Shown piece by piece: positions 8,731 through 17,951 of a DNA stretch of 64,000 bases. Positions within the stretch are counted from its first letter, which is position 1. Each line of letters starts with the position of its first letter. The stretch is from Flavobacteriales bacterium (GTDB lineage Bacteria > Bacteroidota > Bacteroidia > Flavobacteriales_F > PHOS-HE28). The stretch spans positions 1 to 64,000 of the forward strand of contig JADKHI010000006.1 of NCBI GenBank assembly GCA_016721825.1, given 5' to 3'. The notes under the pieces are model-generated. The model was given only the letters and a program-made list of their open reading frames with translations, ran no database searches and had not been told where the DNA came from. The position numbers and the translations under genes were made by a program.

Positions 8731-10050
8731 ATGCGTCGACCCTTTTCGCTCCCCTGCTCGATCACCTTTCTGCTGCTGGTCCTGCTCACGGCCTGCAACG
8801 GTGGGGAAGCGCCCTACCAGGACCCCGCACGGCAGGACCCAGAGGTGAACTACGGCCTGGAGCTCCCTGGGTCGCACGAGCTACCGGTGGTGCCGATCGT
8901 AAGGCACGACACCACCGCGCTGGACACGCTGCCGCGTCGTGTGGACCTGAGCGCATGGTTCCCACCGCCGGGCAACCAGCACCAGCAATACAGCTGTGCG
9001 GCGTGGGCGTGGGCCTATGGCGTGCAGACGTATTGCAGCAACCGCCGCAACAACCGCTACGGCCGGCGCACCGGTGTGCCGGACCCGGACGTGGCCTACA
9101 GCCCGGCCTACCTGTTCAGCCTGTTCAAGCAGGTCGGCGACAGCCTGCCGTGCAACAAGGGGGTCAACCTGAACAACTTCGTCGGCTTCTGCGGGTTTGC
9201 GGGGCTGTGCACCATGAGCGAGGTTCCGTACGACACCAGCTTGACGGGTTGCAATGTGGAGGTACCCTCCTCGGCCATGACCCTGGGCATGAGCCTATCC
9301 TTTGGAGGTCAGGTGCCCGCACCCACGTATTTGCCCCAGAGCAATTTGAACCAATGGAAAGCGCACCTGGCGGCCGGTGAGGCGCTGATGGTCCTCTTCG
9401 TTGTGGACAGCGTCTCGTTCTGTGCGGCCGGTTTCGAAGCGGCACGGGAGAACCGACCCTTCACCTGGGACCTCGCGACCTTCGATGGCAAGAACTCCGG
9501 TGGCCATGCGATGGCCTGCGCCGGTTACGACGACAGCGACAGCACGTTGCTGGTGATGAACTCGTTCGGGCAGAACTGGGGCACGCAAGGCTACGTGAAG
9601 ATCCCGTACGTGAACATCCGGAAGAAGAGCTTCGGCGCCTACGCCTTCCCGATCAATGGGCCGGGCAAAGTGCCCCACTTCAACGCCACACCCGTGGCCG
9701 ACAGCATCCGCAGTGGGCTGGACACCACGGACATCACCATGCGCAAGGGCCAGTACGTGATCGTGAACGGGATCAAGCTCGTGTTCACCGACCTCACGCC
9801 CAATGGGGTGTTCGCCTTGGTCGCCGTGTCCAACACCGGCAGCCGCAACGCCCCCTACGTGCTGCGGATGCAAGCCGGTTCCGACTGGACCTTCTTCAAC
9901 AACGGCATGAGCATCACCTACTCGTGGAACCGACCGGGAGGAGCAGGCACGGACGTGGTGTTCCGGGCCATCACCGTACCGGCCACGGACGACCCGACCA
10001 TCCGCGCCTACCAACAACAGTTGCGCGAAGCCGCGAACCTGCAGCAGTGA
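8731..10050 (+). CDS. papain-like (C1) cysteine peptidase lipoprotein, copy 2
   Basis: 439 residues, a paralogue of the preceding gene along nearly its whole length. It keeps the catalytic Cys (QQYSCAAWAWAYG), His (GGHAMACAGYDD) and Asn (VMNSFGQNWG). Unlike copy 1, the N-terminus carries a lipobox (LLTACNGG), so it should be a lipoprotein processed by signal peptidase II. The duplication has therefore split localisation, one copy soluble and one anchored. It ends 19 bases before the convergent cyclase gene, with no clear terminator between them. Confidence 0.85.
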   Translation: MRRPFSLPCSITFLLLVLLTACNGGEAPYQDPARQDPEVNYGLELPGSHELPVVPIVRHDTTALDTLPRRVDLSAWFPPPGNQHQQYSCAAWAWAYGVQTYCSNRRNNRYGRRTGVPDPDVAYSPAYLFSLFKQVGDSLPCNKGVNLNNFVGFCGFAGLCTMSEVPYDTSLTGCNVEVPSSAMTLGMSLSFGGQVPAPTYLPQSNLNQWKAHLAAGEALMVLFVVDSVSFCAAGFEAARENRPFTWDLATFDGKNSGGHAMACAGYDDSDSTLLVMNSFGQNWGTQGYVKIPYVNIRKKSFGAYAFPINGPGKVPHFNATPVADSIRSGLDTTDITMRKGQYVIVNGIKLVFTDLTPNGVFALVAVSNTGSRNAPYVLRMQAGSDWTFFNNGMSITYSWNRPGGAGTDVVFRAITVPATDDPTIRAYQQQLREAANLQQ

Positions 10051-10069
10051 GCTGCGCGTTGATCCACTG

Positions 10070-11909
10070 TCAGTCGTTGCGGAAGGCGAAGTACATCTGC
10101 ATGTCGCCTTTGCCCTTGGCGGCCACCATGCCGCGTGCCTCGAACCGGAAGCGGGGGTCGTTCTGCAAGAGCGCGTAGGTGGCACCGCTCACGTTCACGC
10201 AACCCACGGCCCCACTGCTCTCCATGCGGCTGGCGGTGTTCACGGTATCGCCCCAGATGTCGTAAGCGAACTTCTTCACCCCGACGATACCGGCGATCAC
10301 CGGACCCGTGTGCACGCCCACCCGCATCTCGAAATACGGACGGCCTTCAGAACGGCGCTGCGTTGCGTACGCGGTCATGAACGCTTGCAGCTCGAGTGCG
10401 GCCAGCACCACATCAGCCGGGCTTCCGTGGGCCGGATCGGGCAAGCCGCCCGCCGCCATGTACGCATCGCCGATGGTCTTGATCTTCTCGATGCGTCGCG
10501 CGTCAATGATGCCATCGAAGGCCTTGAAACAGTGATCGATCTCCGCCACCAGATCCGATGGCGTGAGCAGTTCGCTGAGGGCGGTGAAGCCCTTGAAGTC
10601 GGTGAAGAGCACCGTGGCCTGATCGAATTGCCGCGCTTCGGCCGCTCCGTTCAACTTCAGTTCGGCAGCCACCTCTTCGGGCAGGATGTTGAGCAGGAGG
10701 CCTTCGCTCACGTCCTTCTCTTTCTGAATGGCCTTGCGTGCGCGCTGGGTGATGCGCAAACGGCCCCACAGGGCACCGGCCAGGCCCAGCACCACAATGG
10801 CAGCGAACAGGTAGATGTTCCGTGTGCGCTGCAACTGGGCCTTGTCCAAAGCGGCGCTCAACTTGTCCGCTTTCAATCCGGTGATCTCGCGTGCCTTCTT
10901 CTCGCTTTCGTACTTCTCCTGCATGTCGGCCATGCTGCGCACCTTCTCGATGTTCAGCAAACTGTCCTTGTAGTTCACGTGCTGCCGCATGTGTTCCATG
11001 GCCTCCGCGTGTCGGCCCAACTGACCGAGGTTCCAAGCGTAGCTGCGCTCTATGCGCACCAACAGGTCCAGGTCACCGGCTTGTTGTGCGAACGTTTCGG
11101 GCGGAATCGAAAAGGGCCAAGGCCTTCACGTTGTCTCCACGTTCCTCGGCCAGACTGGTCAGGTTGGCGTACTTGCGCGCGATGCGTTTGGTGAAGCCGT
11201 TCGCGATGTCGTTCCGCAAGGCCGAGCGCCAGTAATGCTCCGCACTGTCCAGCTCACCGAGGTTGTACATCAGGGTCCCCAGGTTGCCGAGGGCTTCGTC
11301 GATATCGAACGCATCGTTCGCCTGCAGGCTGTAGCGGAGGGCATCGCGGAACGCGGCTTCCGCGCCTTCCAGGTCGCCCATGTTCGCCCGTGCGATGGCC
11401 GAGTTGGTGATGAGCGAACGGTACACACCGGGAGCTTTCCAGCGGTCGTTCCACAGGCCAAGGACCTCGGCACAAAGCGAGTCGACCTCTTCGAAGTGTC
11501 CCAGTTTCAGGTCGATGAGGGTGTTGGCGAGATAGGCACGCATCACAATGGTGCTATCGCAGCCCGCATGGAAGTAGGTCAGGGCACGTTGTGCAGCGGC
11601 CAGCGCTGAATCGAGCTCACCGAGCTGGGCCAAACTGGCGCTGCGGAATCCGCAGGCCTCGGCGATGATGCAGGGGTCGCGGCGAACGAGGTCGGAACCG
11701 AGGATCATCCCCGTGGTGCGCACCGTGGCGCGGTCATTCCGTGCACGATCGGCACGCATGGAGGCCAAGGTGCTGTCCGCCCATTGCTTGGTCACCACCA
11801 CCGACGTCTGAGCGTTGACGGATACGCCGGTCACAAAGACGGCGAAGAGGGAAACAAGAAAAGGGAGCCACGCACGGGCGTGCGCAGCTCCCTTGCGGTT
11901 CTTCTTCAT
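10070..11909 (-). CDS. TPR-containing class III adenylate cyclase (frameshifted)
   Basis: ATG at 11909 (MKKNRK...) starts a signal-anchor or signal peptide ending near NAQT. Tetratricopeptide-like helices follow, then a membrane helix (NIYLFAAIVVLGLAGALWG), a short coiled coil, and a class III cyclase domain. The domain shows metal Asp in VLFTDFKGFT, the adenine Lys in KIKTIGDAYM, the partner Asp in YDIWGD and the transition-state Asn/Arg in NTASRMES, which predicts ATP as substrate. The frame breaks by one base near 11065-11090 (…DSARNV, then AQQAGDLDLL in the next frame); an assembly error is likely because both halves are otherwise intact. A GC-rich hairpin (GGGAGC...GCTCCC, about 11868-11897) overlaps the first codons. 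Confidence 0.75.
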
Positions 11910-11913
11910 GCCA

Positions 11914-12285
11914 TCAAGCGCCACCGGGGCCACCGCCAGTTCCTGCGGAATAGGTAACACCACCGCCCTTGCCATCCTTGGTCGTACGCGCTCGCACCGT
12001 CCAGTTCAGGTTGCTCACCTGGCCAATGCAAATGGAACAGTAGACACCACCGGATGTGTTAGGGTCGAACACTTCACCAGCGTTATCAGCTGTGGGACTG
12101 GTCTTGGCCATATTGGCCGAGGCTTGGAGTACGATCCAAACATTCTTGCTCGCATCGGTGTTCGTGCCCAGGTAGGAGAATCCGCCGGTTGTCGATCCCG
12201 TGGGATAGCCTCTTGCCAATGCAGGCGAGTTGCCATCGATGCTGGGCTTGGTGGTACTTACTGAAGCATTACTGACAGCGCTCAT
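11914..12285 (-). CDS. hypothetical protein (123 aa), Gly/Ser/Thr-rich
   Basis: No signal peptide. The sequence is rich in Ser, Thr, Gly and Asn and ends in a glycine-rich tail (GGGVTYSAGTGGGPGGA). It has one Cys-x-x-Cys (YCSICIG). Four bases separate it from the cyclase start on the same strand, so the two are probably co-transcribed. I do not recognise a family. Confidence 0.55.
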   Translation of the reverse strand: MSAVSNASVSTTKPSIDGNSPALARGYPTGSTTGGFSYLGTNTDASKNVWIVLQASANMAKTSPTADNAGEVFDPNTSGGVYCSICIGQVSNLNWTVRARTTKDGKGGGVTYSAGTGGGPGGA

Positions 12286-12461
12286 GATCTGTGGGAGTTT
12301 GGTTGTACAGGTAAAGCTAGAAGGAGCGCTGAACTATGCAAGGGGTGCCCCCCCGATATCACCCTTTGTGGGGAGGCAACACCATGGCGAACCGTTCGCA
12401 CATGGGTCGGAAGGACCGGGATCCCGGTGAACGTTGGAAAAGGTGCGGTGTACCGATCGGC

Positions 12462-12941
12462 ATGCGAACCTTGAGCCTCCTCGCCACCCTGCTGATGATG
12501 CACGTGCTGCACGCCCAGTTCCTCTTTCCCCGGGCCCGGATCCCGCGCATGCCTGATGTGAAGGTGAAACCCCACGTGCAGCTCGCGCCCGCAGCTCACG
12601 GTCTGCCGGTCCGCGATACATTGTACACAGACGACACCTTACGCGTGATGGTGATCGGGGAGGTGATGGTGGTGCCACCCTTCGACCCGCGTGTGCCGGT
12701 GCATGGCTTCCAACGCAAGGTGAACGGCGAATGGCAGGAGCTGCAACCGCTGCCGCACCGCATCCGCAAGCGCGACCGGTACTACCGCGATACGGGCTGG
12801 CCAACGGTAGGCTTGGTGCCGGCGGCGGGCCATCGACCCGCATCGGGCGGCTTCTGGACGCCGGGAGAATACCGCGTGGTGCTGTTGGAGCGCGGGAAGA
12901 AGCCCTTGCTCGGACCACCGTTCCATGTGGTGGCGCGCTGA
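12462..12941 (+). CDS. small secreted protein, module-B family (159 aa)
   Basis: The start is placed at the ATG before a clear signal peptide (MRTLSLLATLLMMHVLHAQ); an upstream in-frame ATG would bury it. The mature part ends with a domain shared with the proteins at 13145 and 21878: GEVMV...PVHGFQRKVNGEW...GEYRVVLL...FHVV. This copy lacks the Cys pair seen in the others. Even the bases just before the start resemble those of the next gene, so the two arose by duplication. Function is unknown; the fold is probably a beta-sandwich, exported. Confidence 0.6.
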   Translation: MRTLSLLATLLMMHVLHAQFLFPRARIPRMPDVKVKPHVQLAPAAHGLPVRDTLYTDDTLRVMVIGEVMVVPPFDPRVPVHGFQRKVNGEWQELQPLPHRIRKRDRYYRDTGWPTVGLVPAAGHRPASGGFWTPGEYRVVLLERGKKPLLGPPFHVVAR

Positions 12942-13010
12942 CCGGTCTGCGAGGAACTTTTGCCCTTTCGTCCGTATCCGATCCGCCTTGGGTGGGGCCA
13001 CTACAAGAGG

Positions 13011-13082
13011 AACCACAGATGCACACGGATGAACACGGATAGGGTCGGGATGGTCTGTGTCCATCTGTGTGCATCCGTGGTT
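13011..13082. repeat. inverted repeat of the ACCACAGATG type
   Basis: Arms 13011-13039 (AACCACAGATGCACACGGAT...) and 13052-13082 are near-complementary over about 29 bases. Differences between the arms would be G-U pairs in a minus-strand transcript, so that RNA would form an almost perfect stem. Repeats of this general wording are, from memory, widespread in unrelated bacteria. It separates two paralogous genes. Confidence 0.7.
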
Positions 13083-13144
13083 GTCTTCTGCATGGTGAAG
13101 GAGGTCCCATTGAACCGATGCGCTGGTGGTGTGTACCGGTGGGC

Positions 13145-13618
13145 ATGCGTCCCCTGCTCCTACTATCCTCCCTCGTGTTCGGACATGCGCTCAGCGCACA
13201 GCCCGGAGACCCGTCCATCTTCCCTCCAAGGCTGAGGCTGGAGCCCTCGATCTCCCACCGGGCCATCCGCTCCGGTCCGCCCACACCGGCGTTCTACTAC
13301 CTCACCGACACCATCGAGGTCTTGATCACAGGCGATGTGAAGCTGGACGGAAGCTGCAGCGGTGGCACACCCCTGTACGGCTTCCAGCGCAAGGAGGGCA
13401 AGGAATGGACGGACTACCTGCCGCCCTGCAACGTGCAGCTCTGCTGCGGCATGCCGAGCGCGTCGTGGTACCAACGGCCCATCGCCTTGATCCCCGCACA
13501 TGTCGCCATGCCCGGGCGTGGCAGGCCCTGGAAGCCCGGCGAGTACCGCGCAGTGGTCCTGCTGTCGGGAGACAAGGAACTGGTGGGTCCGGCGTTCACC
13601 GTGGTGAAGGCGGAGTGA
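13145..13618 (+). CDS. small secreted protein, module-B family (157 aa)
   Basis: Signal peptide MRPLLLLSSLVFGHALSAQ. The mature domain has LITGDVKLDGSCSGGTPLYG, a second Cys cluster (PPCNVQLCCGMPSASW) and the closing GEYRAVVLLSG...FTVVKAE. The same pattern is in the C-terminal third of the 21878 protein (LDGGCASGMPLFG, DCGMPTADW) and, without cysteines, in the upstream gene. The conserved Cys suggest disulfides outside the cytoplasm. No known family recognised. An ATG at 13118 is also in frame, but the signal peptide favours 13145. Confidence 0.6.
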   Translation: MRPLLLLSSLVFGHALSAQPGDPSIFPPRLRLEPSISHRAIRSGPPTPAFYYLTDTIEVLITGDVKLDGSCSGGTPLYGFQRKEGKEWTDYLPPCNVQLCCGMPSASWYQRPIALIPAHVAMPGRGRPWKPGEYRAVVLLSGDKELVGPAFTVVKAE

Positions 13619-13762
13619 CATGTCAACTGGTCGACCGCCGTGCACCATCAAGCTCCAGCAACCTTTCGAGCACGCAGCCTTGCACGCGTACATCAAGAGT
13701 ATGGACCAATGCTTCGGCTCCGAAGGATCGGACCATCCCCATCTTCGGTGTACCAAAGCCTG

Positions 13763-14623
13763 ATGCGCCACCTCCTTGCCGTTCTCCTCGTTGCCCTGTG
13801 CTTGCGCGCCGGAGCCCAGTATGACCGGTTCTCGTACCGCCACAACTTCGCCTTCATCGAGGATGGCCCCACGCTCGTTCCCCTGAAAGGCGACTATCGC
13901 GTTGAGCAGATCACGCGCGGTCAATACTGGACCGTGACGGACACGCACGCGCCCGTGAACCATCCAGGCACGCCACGCCGCTTGACACCTTGCCTAACTG
14001 TGCAAGGCACCCCGTTGCTGGTGGTGGAAATGGCCCACTCCTCCGGCTACCCGGACAACAAGTTGCGCGTGGTACGCGGGGTGGATACCATGATCGTGGA
14101 CCTGAACCTGGACGGGCGCGTGGAGCAGCACCTGTTGGACCGCATGGCCAAGCTGGGTGCCCCACCGCGACCACCGGTCCTCCTGCCCTTCCGCAAGGGT
14201 TGGTTCACCAACATCGACCTGGTGCAGGAAGCGCAGACCATCGCGAACACCGAGCAGCTCGATGCGCTCTGGGCAGCAAGGCGCAATGAGGTCCTCGCCC
14301 TCTACGACACCGCGCGCCATTCGTTCTCACTTGAGATGGACGGCTTGCACACCGGACCATTGTCCATCAACATCGATCGCGACCCCAACTACGCGCGGCA
14401 CCTGCTCGAGTTCCCTGCCAGCGGACCGGGCACCCGTTTTGAGCTGTACCTGAACGACAGCCTTGGCGTCGCGAGCACCACCTGCTCACTGCGCGTGGAC
14501 ATGCCGGCCGGTGGAGAGACGAGCACATGGGTGGATGTGACCGACATGCCTTACGGCAGGTACACCGCGTACCTGAAATGGGAGCAGGAAGAGAGCCTGT
14601 TCTACTTGGGCTTCGGATGGTGA
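13763..14623 (+). CDS. secreted hypothetical protein, module-A family (286 aa)
   Basis: Signal peptide MRHLLAVLLVALCLRAGAQ. The mature protein has VPLKGDYRVEQ, a central PPVLLPFRKGWF segment and a C-terminal beta-rich part (WVDVTDMPYGRYTAYLKWE). These blocks recur in the frame-broken gene at 20977-21881, and the 18 bases CCCCATCTTCGGTGTACC before this start recur there with one change. The larger ATG upstream was rejected because it hides the signal peptide. Function unknown; probably a periplasmic or surface protein. Confidence 0.65.
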   Translation: MRHLLAVLLVALCLRAGAQYDRFSYRHNFAFIEDGPTLVPLKGDYRVEQITRGQYWTVTDTHAPVNHPGTPRRLTPCLTVQGTPLLVVEMAHSSGYPDNKLRVVRGVDTMIVDLNLDGRVEQHLLDRMAKLGAPPRPPVLLPFRKGWFTNIDLVQEAQTIANTEQLDALWAARRNEVLALYDTARHSFSLEMDGLHTGPLSINIDRDPNYARHLLEFPASGPGTRFELYLNDSLGVASTTCSLRVDMPAGGETSTWVDVTDMPYGRYTAYLKWEQEESLFYLGFGW

Positions 14624-14671
14624 GCGGATGGTGAGGACCGATGGACCAGGACCCGCGACCACTGCATTCAG

Positions 14672-14733
14672 GCGACCGTAGCCCAGCAATTCGAAGCCTG
14701 TGACGGGAAGCCCTTGACCATGCCAGCGGAGGC
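14672..14733 (+). repeat. dispersed repeat, copy C
   Basis: Third copy of the element at 5512 and 6938, again just downstream of a gene (49 bases after the stop of the 13763 gene). Confidence 0.6.
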
Positions 14734-14809
14734 GTCCGTTCCGATGGCCGTTCCTTGGAGCTCCCTCAGCGCTCAACAACTGTGAAGCGGACCACCGTTC
14801 CTTTGCAGC

Positions 14810-15493
14810 ATGTGCTACAGCACCAGCCTCGATCGCGACCTGAAAGCCCTGGAACGGGCCATGCACAAGAAGATGCTGGAGGAGAGCAAGCGCGTGGACC
14901 TTCCCTACCAGGTGGAGCTGCCCATGGGCGTGACCAGTGCCTTTGCACGACCGGCCTGGCCCGTGGTGACCACAACGGCGCCGGAGCGCATCAGCGTGCT
15001 GCGCTGGGGCCTGCTGCCGCGCTACATCCGCACCGAGGAGGAGGCGAAGGACTTTCTGAAAAAGGCACCCACCTTCAACGCCATCAGTGAGGAAGTGGAG
15101 GCCAAGCGCACCTTCAAGGCCGCCTTCGAGCACGGGCAGCGCTGCCTGATCCCCGTCACGAGCTTTCAGGAATGGCGGCACGAAGGCAAGGTGAAGATCC
15201 CTTACCGCATCGGCCTGAAGGACACGGAGATCTTCTGCCTCGGTGGCCTGTGGGAGAAGGGCGAGGTCATGGACACCTACACGGTGCTGACCACGCGCGC
15301 CAATCCGCTCATGGCGCACATCCACAACACCAAGCAGCGCCAGCCGGTGATCATTCCACCGGAACACTACGAGACCTGGCTGAGCCCCGACCTGAGCCCC
15401 GAGCAGGTGAAGTCCCTGTGCGAACCCATTGCTGAAGAGCGCATGGAAGCGGTCCGCAAGGAAGCGCCAGCGGCTCAAGGTTCGCTCTTCTGA
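14810..15493 (+). CDS. yedK: SRAP-family protein (YedK/HMCES-like)
   Basis: 227 residues, the usual length for SOS-response-associated peptidases. Cys2 (MCYS) is the residue that crosslinks to abasic sites in single-stranded DNA after Met removal. Other family marks are RWGLLP, NAISEE, AKRTFKAAF, RCLIPVTSFQEW, TTRANPLMAHIHN and the closing QPVII. The protein shields abasic sites from cleavage, in the cytoplasm. It stands alone on the plus strand, followed by small hypothetical genes. A LexA-type operator was not seen. Confidence 0.88.
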   Translation: MCYSTSLDRDLKALERAMHKKMLEESKRVDLPYQVELPMGVTSAFARPAWPVVTTTAPERISVLRWGLLPRYIRTEEEAKDFLKKAPTFNAISEEVEAKRTFKAAFEHGQRCLIPVTSFQEWRHEGKVKIPYRIGLKDTEIFCLGGLWEKGEVMDTYTVLTTRANPLMAHIHNTKQRQPVIIPPEHYETWLSPDLSPEQVKSLCEPIAEERMEAVRKEAPAAQGSLF

Positions 15494-15529
15494 TCGCCAC
15501 CTATCTTATGGACGCCGAGATCGACAGCG

Positions 15530-15883
15530 ATGGCGTCAAGCAGGATCACTCCCTTCCCTATCTATGGCTGGGTGCCCTTTCGCGGAAACCTGTACCAGAT
15601 CACGCGTGGCGAAGTGTTCCGCGGCGACCGCTTGTACAACCTGGGCCGCTACGTGGGCGAGCGATACGATGAGCGCGTGCTGGTGAACCACTGGACCTTG
15701 CTGGAAGGCATCGAACAACGGGCGCGCTTTGCCGTGGGCAACAATGTGCGCCACCGTGTGCATGGTCCGCTGCGCGTGGTGAAGCGGATGTGGCGCTTCC
15801 GCGAAGGACGCGTGCATTATCAGCTCGTGGGTGCGCACGACCCGCAGCAACAGGTGACCTGCTATGAGGAGGAACTGGTATGA
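15530..15883 (+). CDS. hypothetical protein (117 aa)
   Basis: A basic, aromatic-rich protein (FPIYGWVPFRGNLYQITRG, VLVNHWTLLEG) without signal peptide or membrane segment. The next small frame starts at an ATGA overlap with its stop. No family recognised. It may form a unit with the SRAP gene 36 bases upstream. Confidence 0.5.
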   Translation: MASSRITPFPIYGWVPFRGNLYQITRGEVFRGDRLYNLGRYVGERYDERVLVNHWTLLEGIEQRARFAVGNNVRHRVHGPLRVVKRMWRFREGRVHYQLVGAHDPQQQVTCYEEELV

Positions 15884-15987
15884 GCGCTTTGGACCGTACG
15901 CAATGGACGGTGCTCTTCTTCGAGAAAGCGTCGATCACCTGGTTCTGGAGCAAGGGCAGCTTCCACCAGGTGTGGACCGGGGACTGA
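15880..15987 (+). CDS. possible 35-aa tryptophan-rich small protein
   Basis: Starts at the ATG of an ATGA overlap with the previous gene and ends at TGA 15985-15987, exactly abutting the convergent acetyltransferase gene. It has four Trp in 35 residues (QWTVLFF, SITWFWSKG), perhaps amphipathic. The overlap arrangement supports translation; the short length keeps it uncertain. Confidence 0.35.
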   Translation: MSALDRTQWTVLFFEKASITWFWSKGSFHQVWTGD

Positions 15988-16311
15988 TCAGCGCAATTGC
16001 ACACCCTTCAGCAACAAGCGCTGCCAGGCGGGGTGCGCGCGCATGTAGGCCTTGATCACGGGATGGGTGGGGATCAGCTTCCACCGCTTCTCCTCGACAT
16101 AGGTCAGCACCTTCTCGATCAGTGCATCCGTGACACCAAGGGGTTGCAGAGCCTTAGGGATATCCAATAAGGTGAGGAAGATGCGGTCTCCATTACGTTC
16201 GTACTCCACACGGGCACGGAGGTCACCCACCCGCGCCACGAACTGACGGTTCTCGGGTTCATCGCGCAGCTCCAGTTCAGCAGGGTCGAATGCAAGGACT
16301 TTCTTGGACAT
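15988..16311 (-). CDS. GNAT-like N-acetyltransferase, YjdJ type (107 aa)
   Basis: A short acetyltransferase of the kind that consists of little more than the acetyl-CoA core: NRQFVARVGDLRARVEYERN, then LLDIPKALQPLGVTDALIEK and KLIPTHPVIKAYMRAHPAW. The order (strand, strand, hairpin, P-loop-like helix, final His-Pro) fits the one-domain GCN5-related family. The start at MSKKVLAF was chosen over an upstream ATG because the extra 38 residues look non-coding. It lies downstream of rtcB, past a terminator hairpin. The substrate is unknown. Confidence 0.6.
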   Translation of the reverse strand: MSKKVLAFDPAELELRDEPENRQFVARVGDLRARVEYERNGDRIFLTLLDIPKALQPLGVTDALIEKVLTYVEEKRWKLIPTHPVIKAYMRAHPAWQRLLLKGVQLR

Positions 16312-16386
16312 GGCCGCAAAGGTACTGGGCTGCACGCGGATCGGTGGTGGCAGGTATGGTCGACGCAATTCACATGAACGTAGAAA

Positions 16387-16406
16387 GGGGACCCGTTCCG
16401 GTCCCC
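16387..16406 (-). terminator. hairpin terminator after rtcB
   Basis: GGGGACC and GGTCCCC enclose a 6-nt loop (CGTTCC), followed on the minus strand by a short T-run. It lies between the rtcB stop and the acetyltransferase start. The same core hairpin occurs at 48740 after the OmpA gene, and a related stem at 25012. Confidence 0.6.
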
Positions 16407-16428
16407 CTCCTCTTGTGATCGACAACGC

Positions 16429-17845
16429 TCAATCCTCTGCAGCACTGCCGTCGCCGCACATGCGCACCACCTTCGGTGTGAACGAGCCGATGATCTCCAC
16501 CAGCTCACGTTGGCTGTTCATCACCGTGGCAATGTCCTTGTAGGCCATGGGCGCCTCATCCAACCCACCGCCGATCAGGTCGATGCCGTGCTGTTGCAGA
16601 TGCTGTTTCACCTGCGCTGGATCGATCATCTCCTTGGCGCGCGTGCGGCTCATGGTGCGCCCGGCGCCGTGACTGGCACTGCTGATGCTCTCCACCACAC
16701 CGGTACCACGCACGATGAAGCCCGGAGCGGTCATGCTGCCGGGAATCACGCCGAGCACACCTTTCCCAGCCGGTGTTGCACCCTTGCGGTGAACGATGAC
16801 CTCACGACCGCCGTGGATCTCCTTCCACGCGAAGTTGTGGTGGTTCTCCACCATGGCGGCAGGCTTCTCACCCAACGCTTTCGCGATGCGCTTGTGGATG
16901 TGGTGATGACAGGCCGATGCGAAGTCGCTAAGCGAGGTTCATGGCCAGCCAGTATTCCTGGCCTTCCGCGTTATCGAGTGACAGCCACGCGAGGTTCTGC
17001 GCTTCCGCAGGCAGCTTGCACAGCTCTTTCGCCACCCGTGTGTAGTGTGCGGCGATGCCTGCGCCCATGCCACGTGAGCCACTGTGCGAAAGCAACGCGA
17101 GGTATTCACCCACGGGCAGCTTGAACTCGTTGCGCGCGTCGGTGATGGCCACAACGCCGAACTCCACGAAGTGGTTGCCGCTGCCGCTGGAACCGATCTG
17201 CATCCAGGCGCGGTCCTTCAGGTGCTTCACCACCGCAATGGTGTTGAACTCCGGACGCTCCAGTACGGGGTCATCCATACGCTTCTCATGTACTGCACGG
17301 CCGAAGCGCGTGTGCTCGACAAGCAGGCGCTTGAAGCTCGCCCGGTCGTTCTCCATCACGTCAGGTGCGATGTTGAAGATGCTCAAGCACATGCGGCAGC
17401 CGATGTCCACGCCCACACCGTAGGGGATCACCGCGTTCTCCACAGCGAGCACACCCCCGATGGGCAGGCCGTAGCCCTGGTGCGCATCGGGCATCAGCGC
17501 GCCGGCCACGGTCACGGGCAGCTTCATGGCCACCTCCATCTGGTGGATGGCGCCTTGCTCGATGTGCTCGCTCCCGTACGTGCGGTACTCCTTGCGCGGC
17601 ACGAGTTCGTGCATGGCCTCAGCCTTGCGGTCGCGACCGGTCAATGCATCCGCGATCGGTGCATACAGTTCATGTTCGCTGAAGGCGTCGGGATCCACAA
17701 GGATCCGCTTCAGCAGTTCGAGCGCGTCAGTGACGCTCCACTTGCGGTGGTGCTTCAGCATCACGTTGATGGCAATGCCGATCGCACGTCCTTCGGGGTA
17801 ACCGATCGCGATCAGGTCCTTGCCGTGTAGTTTCAAGCCTTTCAT
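16429..17845 (-). CDS. rtcB: RNA-splicing ligase RtcB (one frameshift)
   Basis: RtcB joins RNA 2',3'-cyclic phosphate or 3'-phosphate ends to 5'-OH ends using GTP and Mn2+, healing tRNAs cut by ribotoxins. Signature parts, N to C: DAHQGYGLPIGGV, GVGVDIGCRM (metal Cys), GNHFVEF, HSGSRGMG and SHGAGRTMSR with the guanylated His. The combined length of about 470 residues fits the family. The frame shifts by one base near 16930 (…WLAMNLA, then SDFASACHHH in the next frame; one extra T would explain it). All active-site residues survive, so I suspect a sequence error. The gene starts 27 bases after the last tRNA of the array upstream and ends at a terminator hairpin. Confidence 0.88.
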
Positions 17846-17872
17846 TTTCGTAGTTGCTAATGTTCACTTCTT

Positions 17873-17943
17873 TGGTGGATGGACGGGCTCGAACCGTCAC
17901 CAACTGCCTCACAAGCAGGCGTGCTACCGTTACACCATATCCA
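17873..17943 (-). tRNA. tRNA-His-like (GTG), degenerate
   Basis: Anticodon loop TTGTGAG, D-arm GTGTAACGGTAGCAC, T-arm GACGG-TTCGAGC-CCGTC. Acceptor pairs 1-72 and 7-66 and anticodon-stem pair 27-43 are mismatched in the standard alignment. An alternative 5-bp acceptor TGGAT/ATCCA would be followed directly by CCA. Last tRNA before rtcB. Confidence 0.7.
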
Positions 17944-17951
17944 ACATGTTG

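Noticed and set aside
11868..11897. Hairpin as terminator between the 123-aa gene and the cyclase
   Set aside because: The stem lies within the first cyclase codons and has no T-run; it may be incidental to the GC-rich coding sequence.
17084..17830. A 248-codon plus-strand frame
   Set aside because: Antisense to rtcB; His-rich shadow frame.
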